A stretch of 64,000 nucleotides of DNA, taken from NCBI RefSeq assembly GCF_007421815.1, contig NZ_VLNT01000009.1, positions 1-64,000 on the forward strand. Reading direction: 5' to 3'. A program made the translations under genes and the position numbers. Below, piece after piece: positions 1-7,060 of the stretch (positions within the stretch are counted from its first letter, which is position 1; each line of letters begins with the position of its first letter). Under the pieces are notes generated by a model. It ran no database searches. It was not told where the DNA came from and saw only the letters and a list, made by a program, of their open reading frames with translations. The stretch is from Aeromicrobium piscarium. GTDB taxonomy: Bacteria > Actinomycetota > Actinomycetes > Propionibacteriales > Nocardioidaceae.

Positions 1-468
1 GGCAAGCTCTACTGCTGCGCGATCAAGGACGCCTGCGGACACCGAGTCGTGGGCTACTCGATCAGCGACCGGATGCCCGCTTCGCTGGCCGTCGATGCAC
101 TCAACAACGCCGTCGCTCGTCGCAAGGCTGAAGGTCACGACGTCGCCGGCTGCATCCTGCATGCCGACCGGGGCAGCCAGTTCCGGTCTCGGAAGATGGG
201 CCACACGTTGAACCGTCACGGAATGGTCGGCTCGATGGGCCGCGTCGGGGCCGCGGGCGACAACGCCGCCATGGAGAGCTTCTGGTCGCTACTGCAGACC
301 AACGTGCTCAACCAGCGACGCTGGGCCACCCGCCAGGAGCTGCGCCTCGCGATCGTGGTCTGGATCGAACGCAAGTACCACCGGCAACGCCCCCAGGACT
401 CACTCGGCGGGTTGACCCCCATCGAGTACGAGGACAAGATCACCACCAACGCAGCAGCCGCTGCCTAA
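1..468 (+). CDS. IS3-family transposase OrfB, 5'-truncated by window edge
   Basis: This is the C-terminal part of the DDE integrase-type transposase that moves IS3 elements, usually made as an OrfAB fusion by frameshifting. The frame is open from base 1. Numbering from there, the second catalytic Asp is D56 in HADRGSQF and the catalytic Glu is E92 in NAAMESFW. The 35 intervening residues give the DD(35)E spacing of this family. The tail with YHRQRPQDSLGGLTPIEYE is typical of the OrfB end. The first catalytic Asp must lie upstream of the window. It ends with TAA at 466-468, 61 bases before the terminal repeat. Whether the full element is intact cannot be judged here. Confidence 0.9.
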   Translation, partial: GKLYCCAIKDACGHRVVGYSISDRMPASLAVDALNNAVARRKAEGHDVAGCILHADRGSQFRSRKMGHTLNRHGMVGSMGRVGAAGDNAAMESFWSLLQTNVLNQRRWATRQELRLAIVVWIERKYHRQRPQDSLGGLTPIEYEDKITTNAAAAA

Positions 469-528
469 ACAACAACTGTCACCCGCGGCTGCATCACGCC
501 CATCCTTCCAACTCACAAGGATGCGGCG

Positions 529-547
529 GGAAACCTGGGGCGGTTCA
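529..547. repeat. Putative right terminal inverted repeat of the IS
   Basis: Nineteen bases that read, inverted, TGAACCGCCCCAGGTTTCC. The match to the usual IS3-type end is by recognition; the partner left repeat is outside the window, so the boundary is a prediction. Confidence 0.5.
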
Positions 548-563
548 GGTTGTTGCTCTCCTT

Positions 564-752
564 TTGGGGGCCTGGACGCCTGTTCTGCTCGGTATGGCGC
601 TAGCTTTACTCTTTGGTTTCTATGTTCTATACAGATGGTGTTCCGATCGCGAAGCCCGATTGTCACGGCTGCTTTGGGCGGGCATTGTTGAAATAGTTGG
701 TCTCTTGTCAGCACTCGTCGGCCTGGTAACGGACCTGAACACTGGAGGATAA
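564..752 (+). CDS. Small membrane protein, possibly 5'-truncated by the IS
   Basis: An ORF of 62 codons from a TTG at 564, or 52 codons from the ATG at 594. It encodes two hydrophobic stretches, roughly residues 8-23 and 40-56, separated by a short charged loop (CSDREARLSR). I do not recognise the family. Codon usage is AT-richer than in neighbouring genes, which suggests transfer. The reading frame stays open upstream into the end of the insertion sequence and no good ribosome site precedes either start, so this may be the 3' remnant of a longer gene cut by the IS. It could also be non-coding. Confidence 0.3.
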   Translation: MGAWTPVLLGMALALLFGFYVLYRWCSDREARLSRLLWAGIVEIVGLLSALVGLVTDLNTGG

Positions 753-837
753 CGGGTTTCGCGCTTGATGATTCTTGATCGGGCGTAAGCAGCGCACACC
801 AGTAGTGTGAAGTGCCTACGCAGGTTCGCATGGCTAA

Positions 838-1149
838 TCAACCGGTCTTCTCTGCGGGCCGAGGTTTTTGTCGGGTACGGGTCTTCTCCCACACCGTCAT
901 CCGGCTCACCTCGAACCTTCGGGCGATCGACATGACGCTCTCTCCGTCGTCCCGAGCCGTGTGAATCGCGTCTATCTGCTTGGCCGTCAGAGGCGTTCGA
1001 CTCCGTCTCTTTGGTTCCGTGATCACCTCACCAAGTCCAGAATCAGCCGCCGAGCCCGACGCCCCGAGACCTCGTTTCGCCAGTTCCCACACGGCTTCCA
1101 GTCGTTCGACGCGCTTCCACTCATGTGATTCGAGTCCGCCGCGGTCCAC
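838..1149 (-). CDS. Small helix-turn-helix protein, resolvase C-terminal type
   Basis: A 103-residue protein read from a GTG at 1149. Residues about 53-90 contain PLTAKQIDAIHTARDDGES followed by VMSIARRFEVSRMTVW, which is the HTH_7/Hin-like DNA-binding domain found at the C-terminus of serine resolvases and invertases. The catalytic resolvase domain is absent; the first 50 residues show nothing I recognise. It may be a stand-alone regulator or the leftover DNA-binding part of a recombinase. Its place between an IS end and the core genes supports a mobile origin. Confidence 0.5.
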   Translation of the reverse strand: MDRGGLESHEWKRVERLEAVWELAKRGLGASGSAADSGLGEVITEPKRRSRTPLTAKQIDAIHTARDDGESVMSIARRFEVSRMTVWEKTRTRQKPRPAEKTG

Positions 1150-1218
1150 AATTGAATGACGCTCGCCGGCTGGCGGGCGTCATTCCCCGTTTCGCCACTG
1201 CCACCCTGACGGAGCCCC

Positions 1219-2088
1219 GTGTCATCGCAGCTGAATCCCGACCGAGACCACGGTCCCGTGCCACGACGGGTGCTGCTCGTTGGATGCGGCAAGGTCGGTA
1301 TCGGGCTCGCCTCGCGGCTCATCGCACCGGGGTGGGAGATCTTCGCTCTACGTCGGTCTAGCGAGGAGCTGCCCGCTTTCGTCAGCCCGCTCCGGGTGGA
1401 CCTGCTGAACCCCGACATGGGCCCGCTTCCCGAGGTGGAGGCCATGGTCCTCACGGTGACACCCAGTATCGGTGGAGAGGAACGGCCGGACGGCTACCTC
1501 ACGGCCTTGGAGAATCTCGCCGGTGCCCTTCCCTCCGTCCCCTCCCGCGTGGTCTTCGTGTCATCCACGGGCGTCTTCGACTCCGAGGACTCGCCGTGCC
1601 TCATCACCGAGGCCGATCTTCCCGGGCCCGCGACCGCGCGGGGCCGGCGTCTGCACGACGGGGAGATCCTCGCCGAGCGCCTCTTCGACGCGCACATCGT
1701 GCGTCCGGCGGGGATCTACGGACCCGGCCGCGAGATGCTGCCGCGCAAGGTCACCGAAGGAAAGGCCGTCCAGTATGCGAGGCGCACCAATCGCATCCAT
1801 CAGGACGACCTGATCGCCACCCTCGTCGCGATGTTGACGACGTCGCGACCGCCACGGATGTTGCACGCGGTCGACGGGCATTCCGCACCGCTGGGAGACG
1901 TGGTCACCGCCATCGCCGACGAACTTGGACTCGCCCCGCCGCCACGCATCGAGCCGGAGAAGGCATCAGGGAAGGTCTTCGGCGGTTCCGCGCTGAGGGA
2001 GTTCCTCGGATCCTTGCGCTACGACAGCTATCGCGAGGGGTATCGGCAGATCATCGCGCTACAAGACGGTCCCTCTGCGGACCCCTGA
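1219..2088 (+). CDS. NAD(P)-binding SDR-family epimerase/dehydratase-like protein
   Basis: A 289-residue protein of the NAD-dependent epimerase/dehydratase superfamily, of the atypical YeeZ-like kind. The Rossmann motif VGCGKVGIG is at about residues 22-30, VVFVSSTGVF is the usual strand before the active site, and VRPAGIYGPGR matches the conserved C-terminal part of the fold. The classical YxxxK pair is not evident, so catalysis is uncertain and the substrate unknown. The GTG at 1219 has GGAG five bases upstream; a second in-frame GTG at 1258 lies just before the first beta strand and is a possible start. The gene stands alone, convergent with the DUF4349 gene. Confidence 0.75.
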   Translation: MSSQLNPDRDHGPVPRRVLLVGCGKVGIGLASRLIAPGWEIFALRRSSEELPAFVSPLRVDLLNPDMGPLPEVEAMVLTVTPSIGGEERPDGYLTALENLAGALPSVPSRVVFVSSTGVFDSEDSPCLITEADLPGPATARGRRLHDGEILAERLFDAHIVRPAGIYGPGREMLPRKVTEGKAVQYARRTNRIHQDDLIATLVAMLTTSRPPRMLHAVDGHSAPLGDVVTAIADELGLAPPPRIEPEKASGKVFGGSALREFLGSLRYDSYREGYRQIIALQDGPSADP

Positions 2089-2202
2089 CGAATCCGGGTC
2101 AAGGGAAGAAAGCAGACGCCGGACTTGGCCACGGGTCTTCGTGGATAGATCTCCCTCGTCTTCGCCGCCGATCATGTCCAGTCGGGCATTCCGAAGTGCG
2201 AG

Positions 2203-3150
2203 TCAGACCGCTCGGCGTCGGCGCCACCACCAGACGCCTGCTCCTGCCAGGAGGAACGGTGTCCAGGGCACCAGCGCGCCGAGGACGGTCAGCGCGCTCT
2301 CGGCCCCGCGCATCAGCGCGTTCCAGCTGCCCTGCAGGCCGCCGATGAATCCGCCGGGGTCCACGGCCTGAGGGCTCGGACGCTCGCTCACGGTGACCTG
2401 GATGCTCGCGAGCTCGGCACGCCGCTCCAGGTCCGCCTGCTGTGCTTGCAGGCTCTCCAGCTCACTCTGGCGTTCGGCGAGGGTCTTCTCGGTCGCCAGC
2501 AGATCCTGGCTCGTGTCCGCCTCGGCCATGATGGACTCCAAGCGGGCGGTGGAGACCTCCAGCGAACGGATCCTCGCGGCCAGATCGATGGCCGCCGATG
2601 TCTCATCGGAACGCGCGATGCTCACCTCCTCGACGGAGCCGAGCTCGTCGAGCCGGGCGGTGAGGGCCGAGACCGCGGGGGGAGGCACTCGGACCGTCAA
2701 CGAGGCGCGACCGTCCGACTGCTGCTGTTGCGCGTCGATGCGGCCGTCCTCGTCGGCGGCGAAGGCCGTCAGTGCCTCGACCGTGGCGGGCACATCGTCG
2801 ACCTCCACGTGCGCGTCGCCGGTGGTCACCACCACCCGCTCGGCCTGGTCGAGAGATTCCGGAGAGCCCTCCTGCTCGACGCCGGGCGCGCTGTCAGGCG
2901 CCCCCTGCGAGTCGGCGGGCAACGAGCTCACCGACGAGTCCGTCGAGGACGGGGTGAGCACGGACAGTGCCTGCACGCCGACCCCCGCGACGACGGCCAA
3001 CGCGGCGGCGGTGGCGAGCGCGCCCACCACCATGCGCCGCCGCGACGGGTGAGCGTCCTTCGTCGCGATATCGGACCGCACCTCGGTGAGCACCTGCGAT
3101 CGCATCTGCGCGCGGCGCTCAGGGGTCAGGATGTCATCGAGTGAAGTCAT
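2203..3150 (-). CDS. DUF4349 membrane protein coupled to the sigma factor (putative anti-sigma)
   Basis: A 315-residue protein. Residues 1-39 are hydrophilic and probably cytoplasmic, about 40-62 form a membrane segment, and the extracytoplasmic part begins with a Ser/Asp-rich linker. The DUF4349 domain follows (about 100-265), with a long predicted coiled coil of Glu/Gln/Leu-rich heptads. A C-terminal hydrophobic segment ends in WWWRRRR. The ATG at 3148-3150 overlaps the TGA of the upstream ECF sigma gene in an ATGA, so the two are translationally coupled. That arrangement and topology suggest an anti-sigma factor, although no ZAS (HxxxCxxC) motif is present. DUF4349 function is not established; the anti-sigma role is inference. 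Confidence 0.8.
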   Translation of the reverse strand: MTSLDDILTPERRAQMRSQVLTEVRSDIATKDAHPSRRRMVVGALATAAALAVVAGVGVQALSVLTPSSTDSSVSSLPADSQGAPDSAPGVEQEGSPESLDQAERVVVTTGDAHVEVDDVPATVEALTAFAADEDGRIDAQQQQSDGRASLTVRVPPPAVSALTARLDELGSVEEVSIARSDETSAAIDLAARIRSLEVSTARLESIMAEADTSQDLLATEKTLAERQSELESLQAQQADLERRAELASIQVTVSERPSPQAVDPGGFIGGLQGSWNALMRGAESALTVLGALVPWTPFLLAGAGVWWWRRRRAV

Positions 3151-3698
3151 GAGTCCTCCCGGACAGAGCGCAGGTCGGTCCGTAGCCGCCCGCGCAGTCG
3201 CGACAGACGATTGCGCACGACCCCATGGGAGACGCCCAGCGCGGCCGCGGCATCCGCATAGCTGTGATCGTCCTCGAGGCAGAGCGCGAAGAGCTGCTGA
3301 TCCACCGGCGTGAGGCGGGCCACCGCGCGGGTGATCGCCGCCCGGACCTCGGCATCGGCCACCAGCTCGTCGGCCGAACGGGAGTCGTCGGCGATATCGG
3401 GCAGTTCGCCGGGATGCACCCGAGCGGTCTTGCGCCGCGCGTTCTGAGCGGTGAACCGCGCCGTGACCAGCAGCCAGGGGAGCACCGACTCGTCGACGAT
3501 CGTGATGTCGTGACGACGCCGCCACGCCGTCACGAAGGTCTCCTGCGCCACGTCCTGAGCCTCGTCACGGTGGCGCAGGACCCCGAAGGCCTGCCAGTAC
3601 ACCGCATCGATGTGACGATCGAAGAGCAGCCCGAAGGCGCTGTCGTCGTCACGACAGGCACGACGCAGCAGCGCCTCGTCCGTGCTCTCGTTCGTCAT
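3147..3698 (-). CDS. ECF-type RNA polymerase sigma factor
   Basis: A 183-residue group IV sigma factor that would direct RNA polymerase to stress promoters. Region 2 covers about residues 20-90, including the DEAQDVAQETFVTAW helix that reads the -10 element. Region 4 covers about 125-178, with SYADAAAALGVSHGVVRNRLSR as its helix-turn-helix. There is no region 3 and no extra C-terminal domain. The ATG at 3698 is preceded by GAGGAG. The gene overlaps the DUF4349 gene by four bases, so the pair is one operon. The divergent CoA-transferase operon starts 168 bases away. Confidence 0.93.
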   Translation of the reverse strand: MTNESTDEALLRRACRDDDSAFGLLFDRHIDAVYWQAFGVLRHRDEAQDVAQETFVTAWRRRHDITIVDESVLPWLLVTARFTAQNARRKTARVHPGELPDIADDSRSADELVADAEVRAAITRAVARLTPVDQQLFALCLEDDHSYADAAAALGVSHGVVRNRLSRLRGRLRTDLRSVREDS

Positions 3699-3866
3699 CG
3701 CCAGCTCCTCGGTGCTCTACCGGGTCATGTCGGGCGTGACGAGATCGTCTCAGATTCGGCGGCGGAAGGTCGCCGCGTCCGGCGGGTAGGAGTCGGATAG
3801 GAAGTGTTCTACAGGACGGAACGCTCGATTGCCGTCTCGACGCCCGCTGTCGAAGATGGCGTGGCT

Positions 3867-5099
3867 ATGAATCAGATCACACCAGAGACCGCCTCCGCGC
3901 CGGCTCCCCTTACGGGCATCACCGTCCTGGAACTGGGCGCCTTCATGGCCGCCCCGTTCGGCGCCATGCAGCTCGCCGACCTGGGGGCCGATGTCATCAA
4001 GATCGAACCACCCGTCACGGGGGAGCCGGTCCGCTCGACCGGCGACCGGATCGAGGGTCACAGCGCGGCGTTCATGATGCTCAACAGGAACAAGCGCTCC
4101 GTCGCCGTCGATCTTAAGAGCGAGGACGGGAAGCGCGTCCTGCGCGAGCTGATCGAGCACGCGGACGTCCTGATCGAGAACTTCCGGCCGGGCGCGCTGA
4201 CTCGGCTGGGCTTCGGCTACGACGAGGTCCGCCGGTGGAATCCGGCCCTGGTCTATGTCTCGGGGTCCGGCTGGGGGCAGGACGGACCGCTGGCCGCTAA
4301 GCCGGGGCTAGACATCATGGCGCAGGCTCGCGGGGGTCTCATGAGCGTGACCGGCACGAACGACGGCGAGATCGTGAAGATCGGCGTGCCCGTCTGCGAC
4401 CTGGTCTGCGGCCTCTACATCGCCCTCGCCACGATGGCGGCGCTGAAGGCGCGCGACGTCACCGGGGAGGGGCAGTTCGTAGACACCTGCCTGTACGAGG
4501 CGGGTGTGTCGCTGACCATCTGGGAGGCCGCGCGGTTCTTCACCAGCGGCGAGGCGGGCACGCCGTCGGGGACGGCGCACCAGGCCAGCGCGCCCTATCA
4601 GGCCTTCCGCACCGCCGACGGCTGGGTGACGCTCGGGGCGGTCACGCCCAAGACGTGGAAGGGAGCCTGCGACGTGTTCGGGCTCGAGCGGCTTGTGGAC
4701 GATCCCCGGTTCGCGGACGCCGCGACGCGGTATGTGCACCGCGAGGAGCTCGCCACGATCATCGAGGACCTCACGCGCGGCCGCACCACCGATGACCTAG
4801 TCGACGCGCTCGACGACGCCGGCGTGCCGTGCGCGCCCATCCTGCGCACCGACCAGGTCTACCGGGAAGAGCATCTGAACCAGCGCGGCTTCTTCTGGGA
4901 CGCCGCTCATCCGCAGATCGGCGCGGTACGCCAGATCGGCTCGCCGATGCGGTTGTCGAGCACGCCGACCGTCCGGCGCAACGCCGGACCGGTCCTCGGA
5001 GCCGACACGCGCGATGTCCTGGCCGCCGCCGGGTTCACCACCGATGACATCGACCGCATGGTCGCCGAGGGCGTCGTCGGCGCCAGCACCGACTTCTGA
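3867..5099 (+). CDS. CaiB/BaiF family (class III) CoA-transferase
   Basis: A 410-residue family III CoA-transferase, which moves CoA between carboxylic acids through an aspartyl-CoA anhydride. The hallmark N-terminus ITVLELGAFMAAPFGAMQLADLGADVIKIE is present. D149 in KPGLDIMAQARGG sits where the catalytic Asp169 of formyl-CoA transferase lies. The ATG at 3867 puts the conserved core at the usual distance; an in-frame GTG at 3861 is also possible and no strong ribosome site distinguishes them. It is first in a seven-gene operon with a thioesterase, a tricarboxylate-type transporter, a crotonase and a 2-oxoacid ferredoxin oxidoreductase. It probably activates the imported acid; donor and acceptor are unknown. 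Confidence 0.9.
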   Translation: MNQITPETASAPAPLTGITVLELGAFMAAPFGAMQLADLGADVIKIEPPVTGEPVRSTGDRIEGHSAAFMMLNRNKRSVAVDLKSEDGKRVLRELIEHADVLIENFRPGALTRLGFGYDEVRRWNPALVYVSGSGWGQDGPLAAKPGLDIMAQARGGLMSVTGTNDGEIVKIGVPVCDLVCGLYIALATMAALKARDVTGEGQFVDTCLYEAGVSLTIWEAARFFTSGEAGTPSGTAHQASAPYQAFRTADGWVTLGAVTPKTWKGACDVFGLERLVDDPRFADAATRYVHREELATIIEDLTRGRTTDDLVDALDDAGVPCAPILRTDQVYREEHLNQRGFFWDAAHPQIGAVRQIGSPMRLSSTPTVRRNAGPVLGADTRDVLAAAGFTTDDIDRMVAEGVVGASTDF

Positions 5100-5137
5100 A
5101 CCTTCCCCGCCATCACCCCCACCCCCAGGAGGAACCT

Positions 5138-5536
5138 GTGACAGACAACACCGTCGAGGTCGGCGCCGCCGGCACTCTCGAATGGACCATCGAGGCGGAG
5201 GACTGCATCCGCCGAGGCGACTACGACATCTTTTCCACGCCGCGCATGGTGGCCGTCATCGAATGGGCCGCCATCCAAGGGCTGGCCCCGTACCTGGCCG
5301 AGGACCAGGAGAGCGTGGGCACCCGCGTCGACGTCGCGCACCTCGCCGCGTCGCTACTCGGCCAGAAGGTCACCGTCGAGTGGAAGATCACCGCGGCCTC
5401 TGGACGCCGCGTCAGCTTCGAGGTCGCCGTCGCCGACGAGCAGGAGGCCATCGGCCGCGCCGAGCACGACCGCTTCATCGTCGACATCCCGGTCCTCGAG
5501 AAGCGGCTCCAGAACAAGCGCTCCTCACTGAGCTGA
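5138..5536 (+). CDS. FlK-like hot-dog thioesterase
   Basis: A 132-residue single hot-dog domain resembling the fluoroacetyl-CoA thioesterase FlK. Aligned without gaps, the FlK catalytic residues Thr42, Glu50 and His76 correspond to T34 (in FSTPRMV), E42 (in VIEWAA) and H68 (in DVAHLA), a constant offset of eight. The position of the FlK selectivity residue Phe36 would be D28, so fluoroacetate specificity is unlikely. It more likely hydrolyses a small acyl-CoA made or consumed by this operon, perhaps to relieve CoA trapping. The GTG at 5138 has a good AGGAGG site, 38 bases after the CoA-transferase stop. Confidence 0.85.
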   Translation: MTDNTVEVGAAGTLEWTIEAEDCIRRGDYDIFSTPRMVAVIEWAAIQGLAPYLAEDQESVGTRVDVAHLAASLLGQKVTVEWKITAASGRRVSFEVAVADEQEAIGRAEHDRFIVDIPVLEKRLQNKRSSLS

Positions 5537-5567
5537 ACCTCCTCCCCTCGTAGAAAGCGAAACTCCG

Positions 5568-6545
5568 ATGTACACACAGCCCCCTCAACGCCGCCTGACG
5601 CGTTGTTTCGTCATCGCCACCGGCTCCACCCTGTTGCTCGGGGCCTGCGGTGCCAGCGTCGGCAGCGGCGGAGACGACGACTGGACCCCCGAAGGCCGCG
5701 TCACCATGCTGGTGCCCGCGGGCGCGGGCGGCGGCAGCGATCTGTTGGCCCGTTCGGTCGGCAGCGGATTCGAGGACGTGGTCTCCGGCCTGAACGTCAA
5801 CGTCGAGAACTACGACGGACTGCCCGGCTACGCCCAGCTGCAGAAGGCGGCCGGCGACCCCGCCGTCATGCTGTCCGCCGAGTCGAGCCTCATCACGGTG
5901 CCGCAGCTCGCGGACGTCGACTTCGACTACACGTCGTTCACCCCGATCTTCAAGCTGGGCGACGATCGCGCGGTGCTGACCGTGAGCGAGGGCTCGGAGT
6001 TCTCGTCGTGCTCGGAGGTGATCGGCGCGGCGGAGAGCGACCAGGTGCAGGTCGGCGTCGCGAGCGCGACGGGCATCGACGCGGCCGTCACGCTGCTCAC
6101 CGAGCAGGCCACCGGCGTCGAGTTCGAGCGAGTGCCGTTCGACGCCGGCTCGGAGCTGGTGACCTCCCTGCTCTCAGGGGACATCGACATCGCGCTGCTG
6201 AACCCCGGCGAGGTCATCGGCCAGTACGAGGCCGGCAAGCTCAAGGGCCTATGTGTCTTCGCCGAGGACCGCTACGAGTACGACCAGCTCAAGGACATCC
6301 CGACGAGCGTCGAGGAGGGCATCGACGTCACGTTCTCGCAGTTCCGCGGCATCATCGCGCCGGCCGACATTACCGACGCCGAGCGTGACGCGTGGGTCGA
6401 GGTCGCCGAGGAGTTCACCGAGAGCGATGCCTACGACGAGTACATCGAGCAGAACTATCTGCAGCCCAATGCGGTGTTCGGTGAGGAGTTCTCCACCTAC
6501 CTGGAGGAGATGGCTGAGTCCCTGAGCGGGGTGTCCGAGCAGTGA
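5568..6545 (+). CDS. tctC: Tripartite tricarboxylate transporter substrate-binding lipoprotein (TctC/Bug)
   Basis: A 325-residue solute receptor of the TctC/Bug family that captures a carboxylate outside the membrane and hands it to TctAB. The signal peptide ends in a lipobox (LLLGAC, C27), as expected for a Gram-positive receptor. The mature protein starts with the typical strand VTMLVPAGAGGGSDLLAR, which contacts the ligand carboxylate, and has the conserved internal LLSGDIDIALLNPGEV segment. It is unusually acidic. TctB follows with an overlapping GTGA. The ligand cannot be deduced; relatives bind citrate, glutarate, terephthalate and other mono- or dicarboxylates. Confidence 0.92.
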   Translation: MYTQPPQRRLTRCFVIATGSTLLLGACGASVGSGGDDDWTPEGRVTMLVPAGAGGGSDLLARSVGSGFEDVVSGLNVNVENYDGLPGYAQLQKAAGDPAVMLSAESSLITVPQLADVDFDYTSFTPIFKLGDDRAVLTVSEGSEFSSCSEVIGAAESDQVQVGVASATGIDAAVTLLTEQATGVEFERVPFDAGSELVTSLLSGDIDIALLNPGEVIGQYEAGKLKGLCVFAEDRYEYDQLKDIPTSVEEGIDVTFSQFRGIIAPADITDAERDAWVEVAEEFTESDAYDEYIEQNYLQPNAVFGEEFSTYLEEMAESLSGVSEQ

Positions 6546-7057
6546 CGGAAACGCGACCGGTGCCCAGCGGCGAGCTCATCGCCTATGCCGTCCTGACAGC
6601 GGTGGGGGTCTACGCCACCGTCAACGGTGTCAGCTACCGACTCGTCGAACCGTCGGGCGCCGTCGGTCCGGGGATGATGCCCGCCGCCAGCGGTGTGGTG
6701 ATCGTCGGACTGTCGCTGATCCTCATGGTACGAGTGCTGCGCTCGTCGGGCGCCGGTCGTGGGGTCACTGCCGAGGAACTCGCCGCGGCCTCCGAGGACG
6801 ACGTGATCGATCCACCGCGCGAGCATCGGGCGTGGGTCGTGATCGGGCTCATGGTGGTCACGGCGCTCCTCATGAACGTACTGGGGTTGCTGCCCGCGCT
6901 CGGCATCCTGGTGGTCGTGGTGGTCGGGTTTGTCGAACGACGGTCCTGGACGCGGGCCGTCGCCGTGGGGCTGATCACCGTCGTCGTGCTCTATCTGGTG
7001 TTCGACCAATTGCTCGGCGTGCCACTGCCGACGGGTCTGCTGGGCGGGGTGATCTGA
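6542..7057 (+). CDS. tctB: Tripartite tricarboxylate transporter small membrane subunit (TctB)
   Basis: A 171-residue TctB-family protein with four hydrophobic segments (about residues 12-30, 42-62, 100-120 and 135-165), the small membrane component that partners TctA. The GLVSYRLVEPSG-type loop near residue 25-45 is represented here by VNGVSYRLVEPSGAVGPGMMP, which matches the family. The GTG start overlaps the tctC stop (GTGA), indicating coupled translation, and tctA begins three bases after its own stop. Confidence 0.88.
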   Translation: MTETRPVPSGELIAYAVLTAVGVYATVNGVSYRLVEPSGAVGPGMMPAASGVVIVGLSLILMVRVLRSSGAGRGVTAEELAAASEDDVIDPPREHRAWVVIGLMVVTALLMNVLGLLPALGILVVVVVGFVERRSWTRAVAVGLITVVVLYLVFDQLLGVPLPTGLLGGVI

Positions 7058-7060
7058 GCG

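Larger units (their letters stand above)
1..547 (+). mobile_element. IS3-family insertion sequence, right-hand part
   Basis: The left edge of the window cuts into an IS3-family element. Its transposase ORF ends at 468. At 529-547 the strand ends in a sequence whose reverse complement starts TGAACCGCCCCAGGTTTCC, the form of terminal inverted repeat carried by many actinobacterial IS3 elements, so I place the right end at about 547. The left end, the first transposase ORF and any target duplication are outside the window. The DNA just beyond 547 is clearly richer in AT than the rest of the window, consistent with insertion into an accessory region. Confidence 0.7.

Noticed and set aside
2129-2144. 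Terminator hairpin between the SDR and DUF4349 genes
   Set aside because: CCACG-GGTCTT-CGTGG is only a five-bp stem and has no T-run; not supported.
3799-3866. IclR-type operator before the CoA-transferase operon
   Set aside because: GTTCT and GGAAC halves are present around 3808-3825, but the match is too weak and the spacing not diagnostic.
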